From Nereocystis luetkeana (lineage: Eukaryota; Sar; Phaeophyceae; Laminariales; Laminariaceae): 64,000 bases of DNA. Where the stretch lies: positions 6,319,586 through 6,383,585 of the forward strand of contig JARUPZ010000007.1 in the NCBI GenBank assembly GCA_031213475.1. The letters are read 5' to 3'. The notes beneath the pieces were generated by a model. That model was not told the origin of the DNA. It worked only from the letters and a program-made list of their open reading frames with translations, and did not search any database. The position numbers were made by a program, and so were the translations under genes. Shown in pieces: positions 31,180-40,539 of the stretch (position 1 is its first letter; each line of letters opens with the position of its first letter).

Positions 31180-32603
31180 TTAAAATCACCCCGACTACGC
31201 CCGCACGTACCCCAATAAAAATATAACCGGTACCGAACATATATAGTATTTCGAAAACATACCGGCACACCAGGTATACTGTAATAGCATGGTATATAGG
31301 TATCAAGCCGCTGCTGATGTATGCCAGCCACGAAGCAAAAGAAAGGTCCACTTGCGAGCGAAAGCGGTGCAACAACACCGATCGTTTTCCCTTCCGCCCT
31401 TCCACCACTAGACGTACCCGGTACGTACAGCAGAAGAACCAAAAAGAAACACCGCCACCCAAGAGAGGCCGCCAAGCCGATTTTCAATGAAGAAGTTGCT
31501 GTGGCCCCCGACAGATCCAAGCAATCGCCCCTCCCACCTTACACCGCCTACCTGGCTGGGTACACCTACCTAACAGAGCATATACTACGGTACAGCAACA
31601 GCACAGCAACTGCTGTACTCTGGTGCCCGAAAGTATAGTCGCCTGTCAACCCTTGCGCAGGCAGCACAGCAGCGGCAGTATCCTATAAAACAAATACTGT
31701 CAGCAAGCAACCACAGTGAGCCGTCGCCATAATCACGGGGCAACAACTGCAAAAAAACATTTGCTTCGGGTGAACTTCGATGCCTGCTTCTAGGGGCTAA
31801 CAAAAAATAGCTACGTAACGTACGTACGTACGTACGTAAGTGACGGATGTCGCTACAACAACCTATACATCTAGACTATTAATACTCGGAGGGCATAAAG
31901 AAGCACAGCCAGCCGTACAGCAAGCCGTCAGCAGCAGCAGTAGTATTAATAGTATTATTATTAGCACACAGCGCTCGACGAGGTGAAAATAAAAATAAAG
32001 CATAGAAGGAGTGCAAAAACACACAGGCCAAACAAAAAAAGGCCTCAGGTAAAACGTTCGGGCGAGCTACGTACACAAATCTTATGAAATCGAAAACCAA
32101 CGAGATACCCATCCATCCATCATCGCCATCCACCCAGCCACCGACTGGCACGAAAAAGAAAGCTAAAAGCCGTATCTCCTCAATCGAAAAGGGGATCAAA
32201 CGGAGCAGAAAAACGACATATATAGCAACGAAAAATCTCCCTCGATTAGAAAAGGGGATCAGACGAAGCAAAAAAAAAAAAAGAAGACCAAAACGAACGG
32301 GCGTAAGTAACACTCCGATCCGACTCTCACGGCAGTCAACGGGTGGCAGCGCTGTGTTTTTGTCGTCCTCCAATCCCACCTACTAAAAAACTCTTCCCCA
32401 ATTTCCATTGTCAGCGCGGCCGGCTATATCCGCTTGGGCTGGCTGCTGGCCCTCGTCAAAACAGCGCAATACATCCCCCCACCTCGGCCCCTATCGAACT
32501 ATCCCAACCAACATCATCGGCAACATCATCGGCGTGGCCAGATTTCGCTTGGAGTGCAATCAATCCACCTAAACCTCGGCCCAACCCAACTCTACCGATG
32601 TCC

Positions 32604-33863
32604 TCAACGCGGCCAGATTCTCTTGGAGTGACCTTCCTCGAAGGTGCAATCCACCTCGGCCCCGCTTTTATCGCACCTCCATCTCCCGCCCCCCCTGGGC
32701 AGGCCCTCGAGCCACATGCCCTCGAAGCTCCCCACCCCGTCCCCGGGGTCAATCCTCCCCCCGCCCCCGGTCCACTCCCCTTGCTCGATGTGGCCGAAGT
32801 ACGTCGCCTGGCCGTACCCCATCATGCCGTCACCGTGCGGAAGTCCAGCCTCGAAGTTCCCCGAGTACCACCCTACACTTGGACGCGCTCCTTTCAATTT
32901 GCCACTATCGTCGCCAACCCCTCGCGCGTCCCCCTCCTCCCTTTTCTCCCCCGCCTCTTTCGCCCGCCCCTCCTCCACCGCCGCCTCCTCCACATCCTCC
33001 TCCTCCTCCTCCTCCTCCTCCTCCGCCCACCCCTGCGTCAGTTTCCCCCCCCCGCATCTCAACCCTCTGCTCCAGCCCCCCTCAAACCGCTCCCCGCCTC
33101 CGCTGGCGTCGACGTACACCCCGTACCCGTGCGGCACGTTTCCCTCCCAATCGCCGTCGTACGCCGCGCCGTCCGGCAGCTCCAGGCGGCCCACGCCGTG
33201 CTTAAGGTCGCGCAAAAACCCCCCCCTGTACACCGCCCCCGTAGCGTATCTCAGCGTGCCCGACCCGCTCCTCTCCCCCGTCTTGTAGTACCCGTCGTAT
33301 CGCGAACCGTCAGACCAGGTGAAGGTCCCGAGGCCGTGCTTCCGCCCGTACGCCCACGACCCCCAGTAGGCGTTGCCGTTCTGGAGTCGGAGGGCGCCCT
33401 TCCCGTGGACCCGTCCCCCTAACCAGGTGCCCTCGTACACATCCCCCCCCTTTAGGGTCACGCTACCCCAACCTTGCGGTAGCCCGTCAAATCGGCGAAG
33501 GTGGCCCTCGTAGGTCCGGCCGCCGGGAAGATGTACCCGCGATGACGAGACGACGACGCCCATCCCCTCTCCCCTTTCCTCCCCCGCCTCTTCCGCCTCC
33601 TCCGCCTCCTGTCGTCCGTCGGCTGCTCGCCTATTAATAGTGTCCGGCCGGCGATATTTCTCGAGGAAAAGGAGCAGCTCTCCGGCAACGGGTGGGAGCG
33701 GGTCGAAGATGGCTGCTGCTGCTGCTGTTGGTGTTGTTGTTGCGGTCGCTGGCGAATCGCTATTGTTACTGCTGCTGCTGCTGCTAGTGTCGCTGTAGCT
33801 GCGTGATGGAGATGGTAGTTCTTGGGTTGGAGTTGAAGTTTCGCTCTCTTCTGCAAGGGACAA
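32604..33863 (-). CDS. MORN-repeat protein, single exon, 419 aa
   Basis: Residues 1-50 are Ser/Thr/Ala-rich, with (AGC)n and (GCA)n codon runs. Residues 80-100 are Glu-rich. From about 116 there are seven to eight MORN motifs of the form Y-x-G-x-W/F...G-x-G (TYEGHLRRFDGLPQGWG, VYEGTWLGGRVHGKG, YDGYYKTGERSGSG, YDGDWEGNVPHGYG), then a 40-residue Glu-rich insert (280-320), then more (YSGNFEAGLPHGDG, FEGMWLEGLPRGGG). MORN proteins commonly act at membranes, cilia or as scaffolds; no catalytic domain is fused here, so the role is open. The ATG lies in CAATGTCCCTTGCAGAAG, which is also a good acceptor (CTTGCAG), so an upstream exon is possible. CTATTAATAG interrupts the CDS in frame at 33631-33640. 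Confidence -1.
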   Translation of the reverse strand: MSLAEESETSTPTQELPSPSRSYSDTSSSSSSNNSDSPATATTTPTAAAAAIFDPLPPVAGELLLFLEKYRRPDTINRRAADGRQEAEEAEEAGEERGEGMGVVVSSSRVHLPGGRTYEGHLRRFDGLPQGWGSVTLKGGDVYEGTWLGGRVHGKGALRLQNGNAYWGSWAYGRKHGLGTFTWSDGSRYDGYYKTGERSGSGTLRYATGAVYRGGFLRDLKHGVGRLELPDGAAYDGDWEGNVPHGYGVYVDASGGGERFEGGWSRGLRCGGGKLTQGWAEEEEEEEEEDVEEAAVEEGRAKEAGEKREEGDARGVGDDSGKLKGARPSVGWYSGNFEAGLPHGDGMMGYGQATYFGHIEQGEWTGGGGRIDPGDGVGSFEGMWLEGLPRGGGRWRCDKSGAEVDCTFEEGHSKRIWPR

Positions 33864-34695
33864 TGAGCAAACCAGGAATTTTGTTGGTCAAGACATATCG
33901 AAGCATGCCTCGGATCAGGTCCATGGAACATCCAAGCCTGTATCGGATCAGGCCCATGCGCGTAGGCACACAGGATTATTATAGGAGGCTCGTCCGTCTG
34001 CGCTTCCAGAAGAGCACGAGACAGGGTTACTACGTATAATACAAATACCGCCACTACTACAGCTCTGTAGCTGTGAATTCAACGCATACCTTTCAACGCA
34101 TACCTGGTACCTGAAAGCAGGTGTCAAGCGCCGGACGAATGCAAATGCAGCAGTACATGGAAACACTACAGTCACTAAGCGAAACACAAGTGGTGGGGGG
34201 AGGTAATTGAACGACCAATTGCGCGACAACATGCAGATGCAGCAGCAGCAGCAGCAGTAGTAAACACCTATCTACCAATACGTTTATACCAGAATACCGA
34301 TACCGATACCTCCGTGCATTCCGCTTCATAGTACCAGTGTGTACACCATACAATAATCAAGTGATGTGATATCATGCACAGAGTCACGAGTGACACATGC
34401 TGACATGAATGCACCCGAATACGTGCGTATAGAGGCTACAACAGGCAGTCGTGTTGTCTTTCCTGTCTGGTAGCCTGGTACTAGCTACCTGGTACACAGG
34501 AGTACATACAACAGGAATCCACAGCACTGAAATACTAGACCGCTCTCGTCGGAAACATAAGGATCCTTTTGTCTTCATTTTAATATGTAGAAGCTCCTTG
34601 TACTTCCGCTCAGTTTGCTGGTCGGAAATATAAGGACCCCTTTGTCTTCATATTAATGTGTAAAAGTTCCTTATATTTCGGCCTAGAGTGGTGCT

Positions 34696-34835
34696 ACAGG
34701 TATTATTAATAGTGTAATCACATTATTAATAATATTATTATTACTATTAATAATGTAATCATATTATTAACATTAATATTACTATTAATAATGTAATCAT
34801 ATTAATATTAATAGTATTATTAATAGTATGTTCGT
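34696..34835. repeat. Dense cluster of ATTAAT/TATTAATA units
   Basis: TATTATTAATAGTGTAATCA-like units recur about four times. The same TATTAATA word is dispersed singly elsewhere. Confidence -1.
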
Positions 34836-36395
34836 CCAAGAGCAAGGGATACTTGTACTCCGAAGTAAGCAATCACCTGGTAGAAAATTAGGTGATTGAA
34901 CGTCGCGCTGGCGCATCTTTTTCGTCAGGATTCCTTCCGCTCAGTGCTCGCTCAGTGCGGCACCATAACGAAAACGGCTACTCGTACTCGTATGATATGT
35001 GCGGCTGCTGGCTTGCCGCACATGCTTTTTGGAGCCCCGCATTACGTATGAGTAGGCGAAAAAAGTGTGTGTGCGTGTGTGTGTGTGTGTGGTTTCGCCG
35101 AGGGCGAAAGAACGAAGAACAATGCAGCAGTACAGCAGGAGTAGTGTCGTAGGGGGCTGTTTTCGCCTCAGACACATTTTTTTTTTTTGTCTGTTCTGTC
35201 ATTTTTTCTTTCTTTTTTCGACATCACTCGTTGCGGATTTTCTCCATGGCTGGCTTTCTTTCTTTTTTACATAGATAACTAAATCAAGCTCGACGTTTTC
35301 CTCTGTCCGAGCATGAATCAAGCCTTCAAAAGCTTGCACACCTGTATATACATACACACGTTCAATGATTTGACTATTTGATGAGGGAAAACGCTTACAT
35401 GAGTAACACCCCGTGATACGTAACAATGCCGCGTGAATACACAGAAACCCTCTTTCCCCAACATTCAGTATCCCGGAGGGCACAGGGCATGGAGACGCAC
35501 ATTTTGAGTGAATTTACGAGAACACGTCCGTCCAAATTTTAGCCTCTGGCGGCCCTACGGGCCGTCCGTCCTGCGTGGGGCTGCAGCCTCCGGCTGGTGG
35601 TTCGGGGGCTGCTCCACGGCCTCCGGCCCGTCGCACCACGCCACAGACGCCCGAGTATAACTCAGGTAGTGAGTGAGTACCCACAGAATATGGTCGACGG
35701 CGGGTGTAGATTGTACCTGTGGTATGGCTAGATGGTATATGGGCTATTGAGAGCTTATTTCTGTCATATCTTAGCCATCTAATCATATATGCTGTAACCC
35801 ATACGAACGGGGTGTGGGTACGTGGGATATGAATTCATACGGGCAGTATGCACACCAAGTTGTCCTATTGTTACTGCTGAACACATACCTGGTACCTGGT
35901 ATATATTACGTTCGTAGTGGTTGGTGGCAGGCAATCAATTGCCAGGTGAGGCACGCATGCCAGTGTGATGTGGCCATGTAGGGCATGGCATGAGGTACGG
36001 ACAGTTTTTGGCAACATGATGTTTTCATGAATTTGTACGTACATGGATATATAAAACCGAATGCAGTACATACCAGGTACCAGGTAGTCATCAAGGCCAA
36101 AATCTCGATCTTGTCGCACATCAAGTACCATGTTCCTACCGCCCACGTAGATGTAGCACAAGCACGCAAAAAAACAGGAAACAACCACGACTACGGACAT
36201 TCATAACAATTGCTACATACCAGGTATTGAGTACCAGGTACATGACTACTGCCTACACACCTGGTACACCCCCCCCCGCCCCGTTGGGATGAATTTGCAA
36301 GTTCGTTTTCTTCAAACCAAGGGGGGTCAGTACACACACCTAAACACCTACCGGTACACACAAGCAAAATCGTGGTTTTGGAGATATTCGACGTG

Positions 36396-36658
36396 CGTGT
36401 GTATGTATGTATGTATGTATGTATGTATGTATGTATGTATGTATGTATGTATGTATGTATGTATGTATGTATGTATGTATGTATGTATGTATGTATGTAT
36501 GTATGTATGTATGTATGTATGTATGTATGTATGTATGTATGTATGTATGTATGTATGTATGTATGTATGTATGTATGTATGTATGTATGTATGTATGTAT
36601 GTATGTATGTATGTATGTATGTATTTATGTATGTATGTATGTATGTGTGTATGTATGT
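36396..36658 (+). repeat. (GTAT)n tetranucleotide microsatellite
   Basis: About 64 nearly perfect units over 260 bp, with two interruptions near the 3' end. Its open frames on both strands (YIHT, YVCM) are artefacts. Confidence -1.
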
Positions 36659-36749
36659 AGGCGTTTGCACTCTCTTCGTGTCGATAAAATCAGCTCTAGT
36701 CTCAGTGACATTCAGCCGAGGGGGTGTATCATCTTCATTGTAACTGCTG

Positions 36750-36802
36750 GTTATGGTGGATGTCGACGGGTATATCGAAAGAACGTTTTACTGTGAAAAC
36801 AC
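36750..36802 (-). repeat. Foldback repeat, partial copy
   Basis: TGGATGTCGACGGGTATA, GAAAGAACG and ACACACAC in the order seen at 47.66-47.72 kb. Confidence -1.
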
Positions 36803-37048
36803 ACACAAAAAAGGTTCGATCGTTATTCAGCGCTACATACAACACTGCCGTGTATTGCTATTGCTATTGCTATTGTTGCTATTGATATTGCTATTGCTAT
36901 TGTTGGTATTGATAGTTTTAACGAAAACGGCAAAGGCGCTGAGTGCTATAAGTCGAACATTGTATTTTCGGAAGGCTCTCTCTCTCTCTGCCAGATCTTT
37001 TCCAGAAAAACGCCTTGCTGTTCGGAATAATATTGGCAACCTTGACTG

Positions 37049-37150
37049 ACCCTTTTAGGGCAACAAACTGCAGTCTATTGGGGGGACAAACCACTTGGAA
37101 CCGGAGTGGTCTGCCCCCAAAATCGGGACGGTAGTTTGGCCTAAAAGGCT
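37049..37150. mobile_element. MITE-2 copy, degenerate
   Basis: Arms CCCTTTTAGGGCAACAAACT and AGTTTGGCCTAAAAGG, loop CACTTGGAACCGGAGTG. No exact TTAA. It ends 11 bp before the 1.83-kb TIR element. Confidence -1.
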
Positions 37151-37161
37151 AAAAAAGTTTA

Positions 37162-38994
37162 GGGCCCGTTTTAACGAGAAACCTTTTTTCATGACAGCCG
37201 AGTAGGAAAAACTGAATTTGATTTGATTTATATAGAATTTCGCGAAAAAAAAAGTCTTTATTAGGTTCTATCAAGGAATAGAGTATTTGAAAAAAAAAAC
37301 GAATAACGCACAAGGGCCAACGAACACCCGAGGGCAACCAACGAGGCGAGCGACGGCCCGCGTCCTCTCCGGGTTGCCGCGGTCAGCGGCCGATTGTTTC
37401 TGCCGGCACCGCCGAAGAGGCTATATTGCTCTTGGGACGTCTTGGGTGCCTGGCGCAGCCCCGAAGCCCCACGCAGGCAGCAGCGACGGGGATACAGCGA
37501 TTGAACTTCTGAGCGAAGTCGTGACCTGGTCGGTGCTCGTGTGGTTTGCGAGGCGAAAAGGGGGATTAAAAACTGGGTTTACGACGGCCTTGTACATTTT
37601 TGAGGCGCCGCGGATGGTCTAATCTGTGCTAGGGGCCGTCGGACCTCGCGCTGCGGCTGCTCCGGTGGCCCTGTCTCTCGGGAATGGTGGATCTCACCTG
37701 TGAAGCAGTCGACAACACGGCTCAAGTTTGCGTGGCTTGCTTCGGTTTCAGGAACATGCCAAGTCGAGTTAGACGAATTCCCTAGTTTGAATAACACGAA
37801 TGTATGGCAAATATTATACATCACGGGACAGCTTCCGGGGACTTTAATTGCGCGCCGCGCAATGTATATAAAACCCCTGTTCTGGCAGGCACTGGAGCAA
37901 TTTATAGTCAGTCATTCCCATCGACTTGAGCCAACTTTTATGATAATCCTCAGCAGACATCGATCGACAAAACCAACGAACAGTGTCATGAAATCTGAAC
38001 GCAATGCGCTGGTCAAAGTGAGGTGTCCGACTCACCCTACTGTCACAGTGCTCACACCTTGGTCGGTGATATGTGGCGTGGACTGACTAGGCGTCTGATA
38101 AAAAAAACATTTTGGCGCTGGTCTGCAAAAGACAGACGACAAAAAATCTCGACCCCTCTCCGATGGCGAGGAAACAGACAATTTTTCAGGTTTGACATCG
38201 ATCGACAAACCCAACGATTACGTCACGCACTCTGAATGAATCGCGCTAGTTAGATAAAAAGCTCCGTACTAGGATCACAGCTCTCACACTTCGGTCGGTG
38301 ATATGTGGCGTGGGTGGGCCAGGCAGGCGTCTACTAAAAACATATTTGGCAGCTGATGTGAAAAAAACATACGACAAAAACTCTCGATTCCTCTCAGGTT
38401 GGCATACAACCGAACATTTTGAAAGTTTTGACGAAGAGCGCAAGACGCCGCGGCCAACCTCTCTCGCCCCCTGAACAACGGATTCCAATCATGCTTCCGA
38501 GGCCATCATTTTCTCTCATTAGCAGCCTTGCCCGGTACGAAGCTCGTTGACCGTGGGTGGATTATACTCGTATGTCGAGATCGAAGGTCAATTCAATCGT
38601 CGCGTGACTGCGGGTGTGCGAGCTGCGAGTTGTGCCTTTCTTCACCTTGTTTATGTGCGGCGTGATTTCGCGTAGTTCCCATGGTTCCCGTTAATACAGC
38701 GAGCAATTTTACAACATAACTCCAGTCGTTCGCGTTGTTTCAGCCATTTGATTGGGAGATAGCTGGCTTCAACTGCCCCGTGTTATTTTATTTACACTCG
38801 CCGACCACGAAAGGGCAAAAAGAAGTCTCAAAAGCCTTCTTGTCGAATACGTGTTTTTTCGTTTGATTCGAATCAAATGTCAAAATGCCTGATTGGTTAC
38901 TCACTTCTCGACCAATCAGATGCAAATCAGATCAAAAACGAAAAAAATATTGCCGGAGTATCATGAAAAAAAGTTTCTCGTTAAGATTGGGCCC
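37162..38994. mobile_element. 1.83-kb PIF/Harbinger-type element, TTA duplication
   Basis: Termini GGGCCCGTTTTAACGAGAAA and, inverted, GGGCCCAATCTTAACGAGAA; TIR about 35 bp, reaching TTTTTTCATGA. TTA stands directly on both sides (37159-37161, 38995-38997). The inner sequence has a duplicated block with CGGTCGGTGATATGTGGCG (near 38061 and 38290; period about 230). A GC-rich patch at 37310-37540 is open on the + strand, but I see no DDE transposase or Myb-like motif, so it is probably non-autonomous. Confidence -1.
37958..38430 (+). repeat. Internal tandem repeat (~230 bp) of the 1.83-kb element
   Basis: Two diverged units, each with ACATCGATCGACAAA.CCAACG, then TCGGTGATATGTGGCGTGG and GACAAAAA.TCTCGA. 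Confidence -1.
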
Positions 38995-39235
38995 TTAACC
39001 TTTTCCCCTTCTGGAAAAATCGAGCGCTGGAAAACGATTGCGCCAGTACATACCATCCGTCTCAAGGGTCTTCTGACGATACTAAAGAGTACACACTACA
39101 ACTGGTAGATTGGTGCCGGGCAGAGTCAAGCCGCCTTCACGACCACGTACAACTACTGTACTTCAACTTCAACCCTGTCACGACGCTAACCCTGATCATC
39201 TTGTACAAAATAATGCGGTGAAATGGTGAAGGCTA

Positions 39236-39788
39236 AGGCCACTTCCTTCTGATGCAGTCGGATTTGCAGTCAGTTGGAAATGGTGCTACCAGCACGTTCG
39301 CACGAGCTTTTACCCCGAAAATGTGCGAAACTGCTGTTTCTCGCCCCAGAATGACTTACCTGGTAGGACTTTTCTCCAAGACCTATCTAGAGCAGTTCCC
39401 CGCTTCTCCGGGAGCCCAGTTGCAGGAAATCACCTTCGGTATTTTTCCGATCCAACTGGGTCAAATACGATTACGATCAGGGATCGGATCGGAAAAAAAG
39501 GATTTTGCCATCCAATCGGGGGTTGTAATCGTATTTGACCCAGTTGGATCGGAAAAGTGCCGGAGGTGATTTCCTGCAACTGGGCACCTGGAGAAACAGG
39601 TTTTTCCGATTCGATCGCTGATCGTAATCGTATTTGACCCAGTTGGATCGGAAAAGTACCGAAGGTGATTTCCTGCAACTGGGCGCATGGAGAAGCGGGA
39701 AACAGCTCTAGATAGGTCTTTGGAGAAAAGTCCAAGTCATTCTGAGGCGAGAAGCAGTAGTTTCGCACATTTTCGGAAGAAGCCTGCA
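39236..39788. mobile_element. Foldback (hairpin) element, truncated copy
   Basis: Left arm starts AGGCCACTTCCTTCTGATGC and runs about 240 bp to GATCAGGGATCGGATCGGAA. The return arm is present almost 1.5 times (GACCCAGTTGGATCGGAAAA occurs at 39537 and 39637) but stops before its outer end. Confidence -1.
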
Positions 39789-40292
39789 AGGCCACTTCTT
39801 ATGCAGTCGGATTTGCAGTCAGTTGGAAATGGTGTTATCAGCACGTTCGCAAGAGATTTTGCCCCGAAAATGTGCGAAACTGCTGTTTCTCGCCTCAGAA
39901 TGACTTGGACTTTTCTCCAAGACCTATCTAGAGCTGTTTCCCGCTTCTCCATGCGTCCAGTTGCAGGAAATCACCTTCGGTACTTTTCCGATTCAACTGG
40001 GTCAACTTCGATTACGATCAGGGATCGGATCGGAAAAAGCGTTTTTTCCGATCCAATCGGGGATTGTAATCGTTTTTGACCCAGTTGGATCGGAAAAGTA
40101 CCGGAGGTGATTTCCTGCAACTGGCCACCTGTAGAAGCGGAAAACAGCTCTAGATAGGTCTTCGAGAAAAGTCCAAGTCATTCTGAGGCAAGAAACAGCA
40201 GTTTCGCACATTTTTGGGGCAAAAGCTCGTGCGAACGTGTCGAAAGCACCATTTCCAACTGACTGCAAATCCGACTGCATAAGAAGTGGCCT
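39789..40292. mobile_element. Foldback (hairpin) element, complete 504-bp copy
   Basis: Starts AGGCCACTTCTTATGCAGTC, ends GACTGCATAAGAAGTGGCCT; arms of about 240 bp pair nearly throughout, with the centre near 40035. Landmarks in both arms: GTCAGTTGGAAATGGTG, GTGCGAAACTGCTGTTTC, ACCTATCTAGAGCTGTTT. No coding frame is expected in such a palindrome. Confidence -1.
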
Positions 40293-40294
40293 AA

Positions 40295-40538
40295 GGGTCA
40301 TTCTTATCGGAGAGTTTTTTCCCATAATTTCGACATTTTTTTCGCGCAATTTTCTAAACTTCCATATTTTCCTTATCTTTTTTTCCAAATATGCGAAATT
40401 TAATAAAGTTGAATTTTTGCTTCTGGAGAATTTCACGAATACATAGTGACAGAACGCCAACGTATATTGATACATATCTCCGATTATTTCCAAACTTTGG
40501 AAATTATGGAAAAAACGTTCTCCGAATAAGAGTGAGCC
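40295..40538. mobile_element. 244-bp TIR element, Harbinger-like ends
   Basis: GGGTCATTCTTATCGGAGAG at the left; reverse complement of the right end GGCTCACTCTTATTCGGAGA. TTTTTTCC.ATAATTTC follows in both arms. TAA on the left, TTT on the right, so the duplication is not exact. It abuts the hairpin element. Confidence -1.
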
Positions 40539-40539
40539 T

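Larger units (their letters stand above)
25902..32603. other. Intergenic region between convergent genes
   Basis: 6.7 kb between the myosin stop and the MORN stop. Contains a 20-base G run (near 26064-26083), an A run at 29487-29508, the 30.2-kb minisatellite, a MITE-2 copy and scattered TACCAGGTA motifs. The local open frames have low-complexity or incoherent translations, and I support no gene here. At 32160-32275 a short segment with AAAAGGGGATCAAACG is imperfectly repeated. Confidence -1.
33864..37044. other. Non-coding region upstream of the MORN gene
   Basis: Holds a tandem pair of CGGAAATATAAGGA-type segments (34550-34683), an AT-rich block, a GC-rich patch at 35530-35645 without a convincing frame, several TACCTGGTA motifs and the (GTAT)n tract. 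I identify no promoter element. Confidence -1.

Noticed and set aside
31879..32379. 166-aa hydrophobic frame on the minus strand
   Set aside because: It lies just downstream of the MORN stop, is driven by A-rich DNA and a short duplication, and shows no domain; more likely the 3' untranslated region.
32343..33422. 359-aa Pro-rich frame on the + strand
   Set aside because: Antisense shadow of the GC-rich MORN gene, whose minus-strand translation has clear repeats.
35512..35786. GC-rich 90-aa minus-strand frame
   Set aside because: Short, with inverted GGCCC/GGGCC words explaining its composition; no family resemblance.
36191..36796. Open frames of 120-160 aa with YIHT or YVCM repeats
   Set aside because: Pure artefact of (GTAT)n.
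37287..37622. Harbinger transposase in the 1.83-kb element
   Set aside because: The open frame has no DDE or helix-turn-helix features that I can see.
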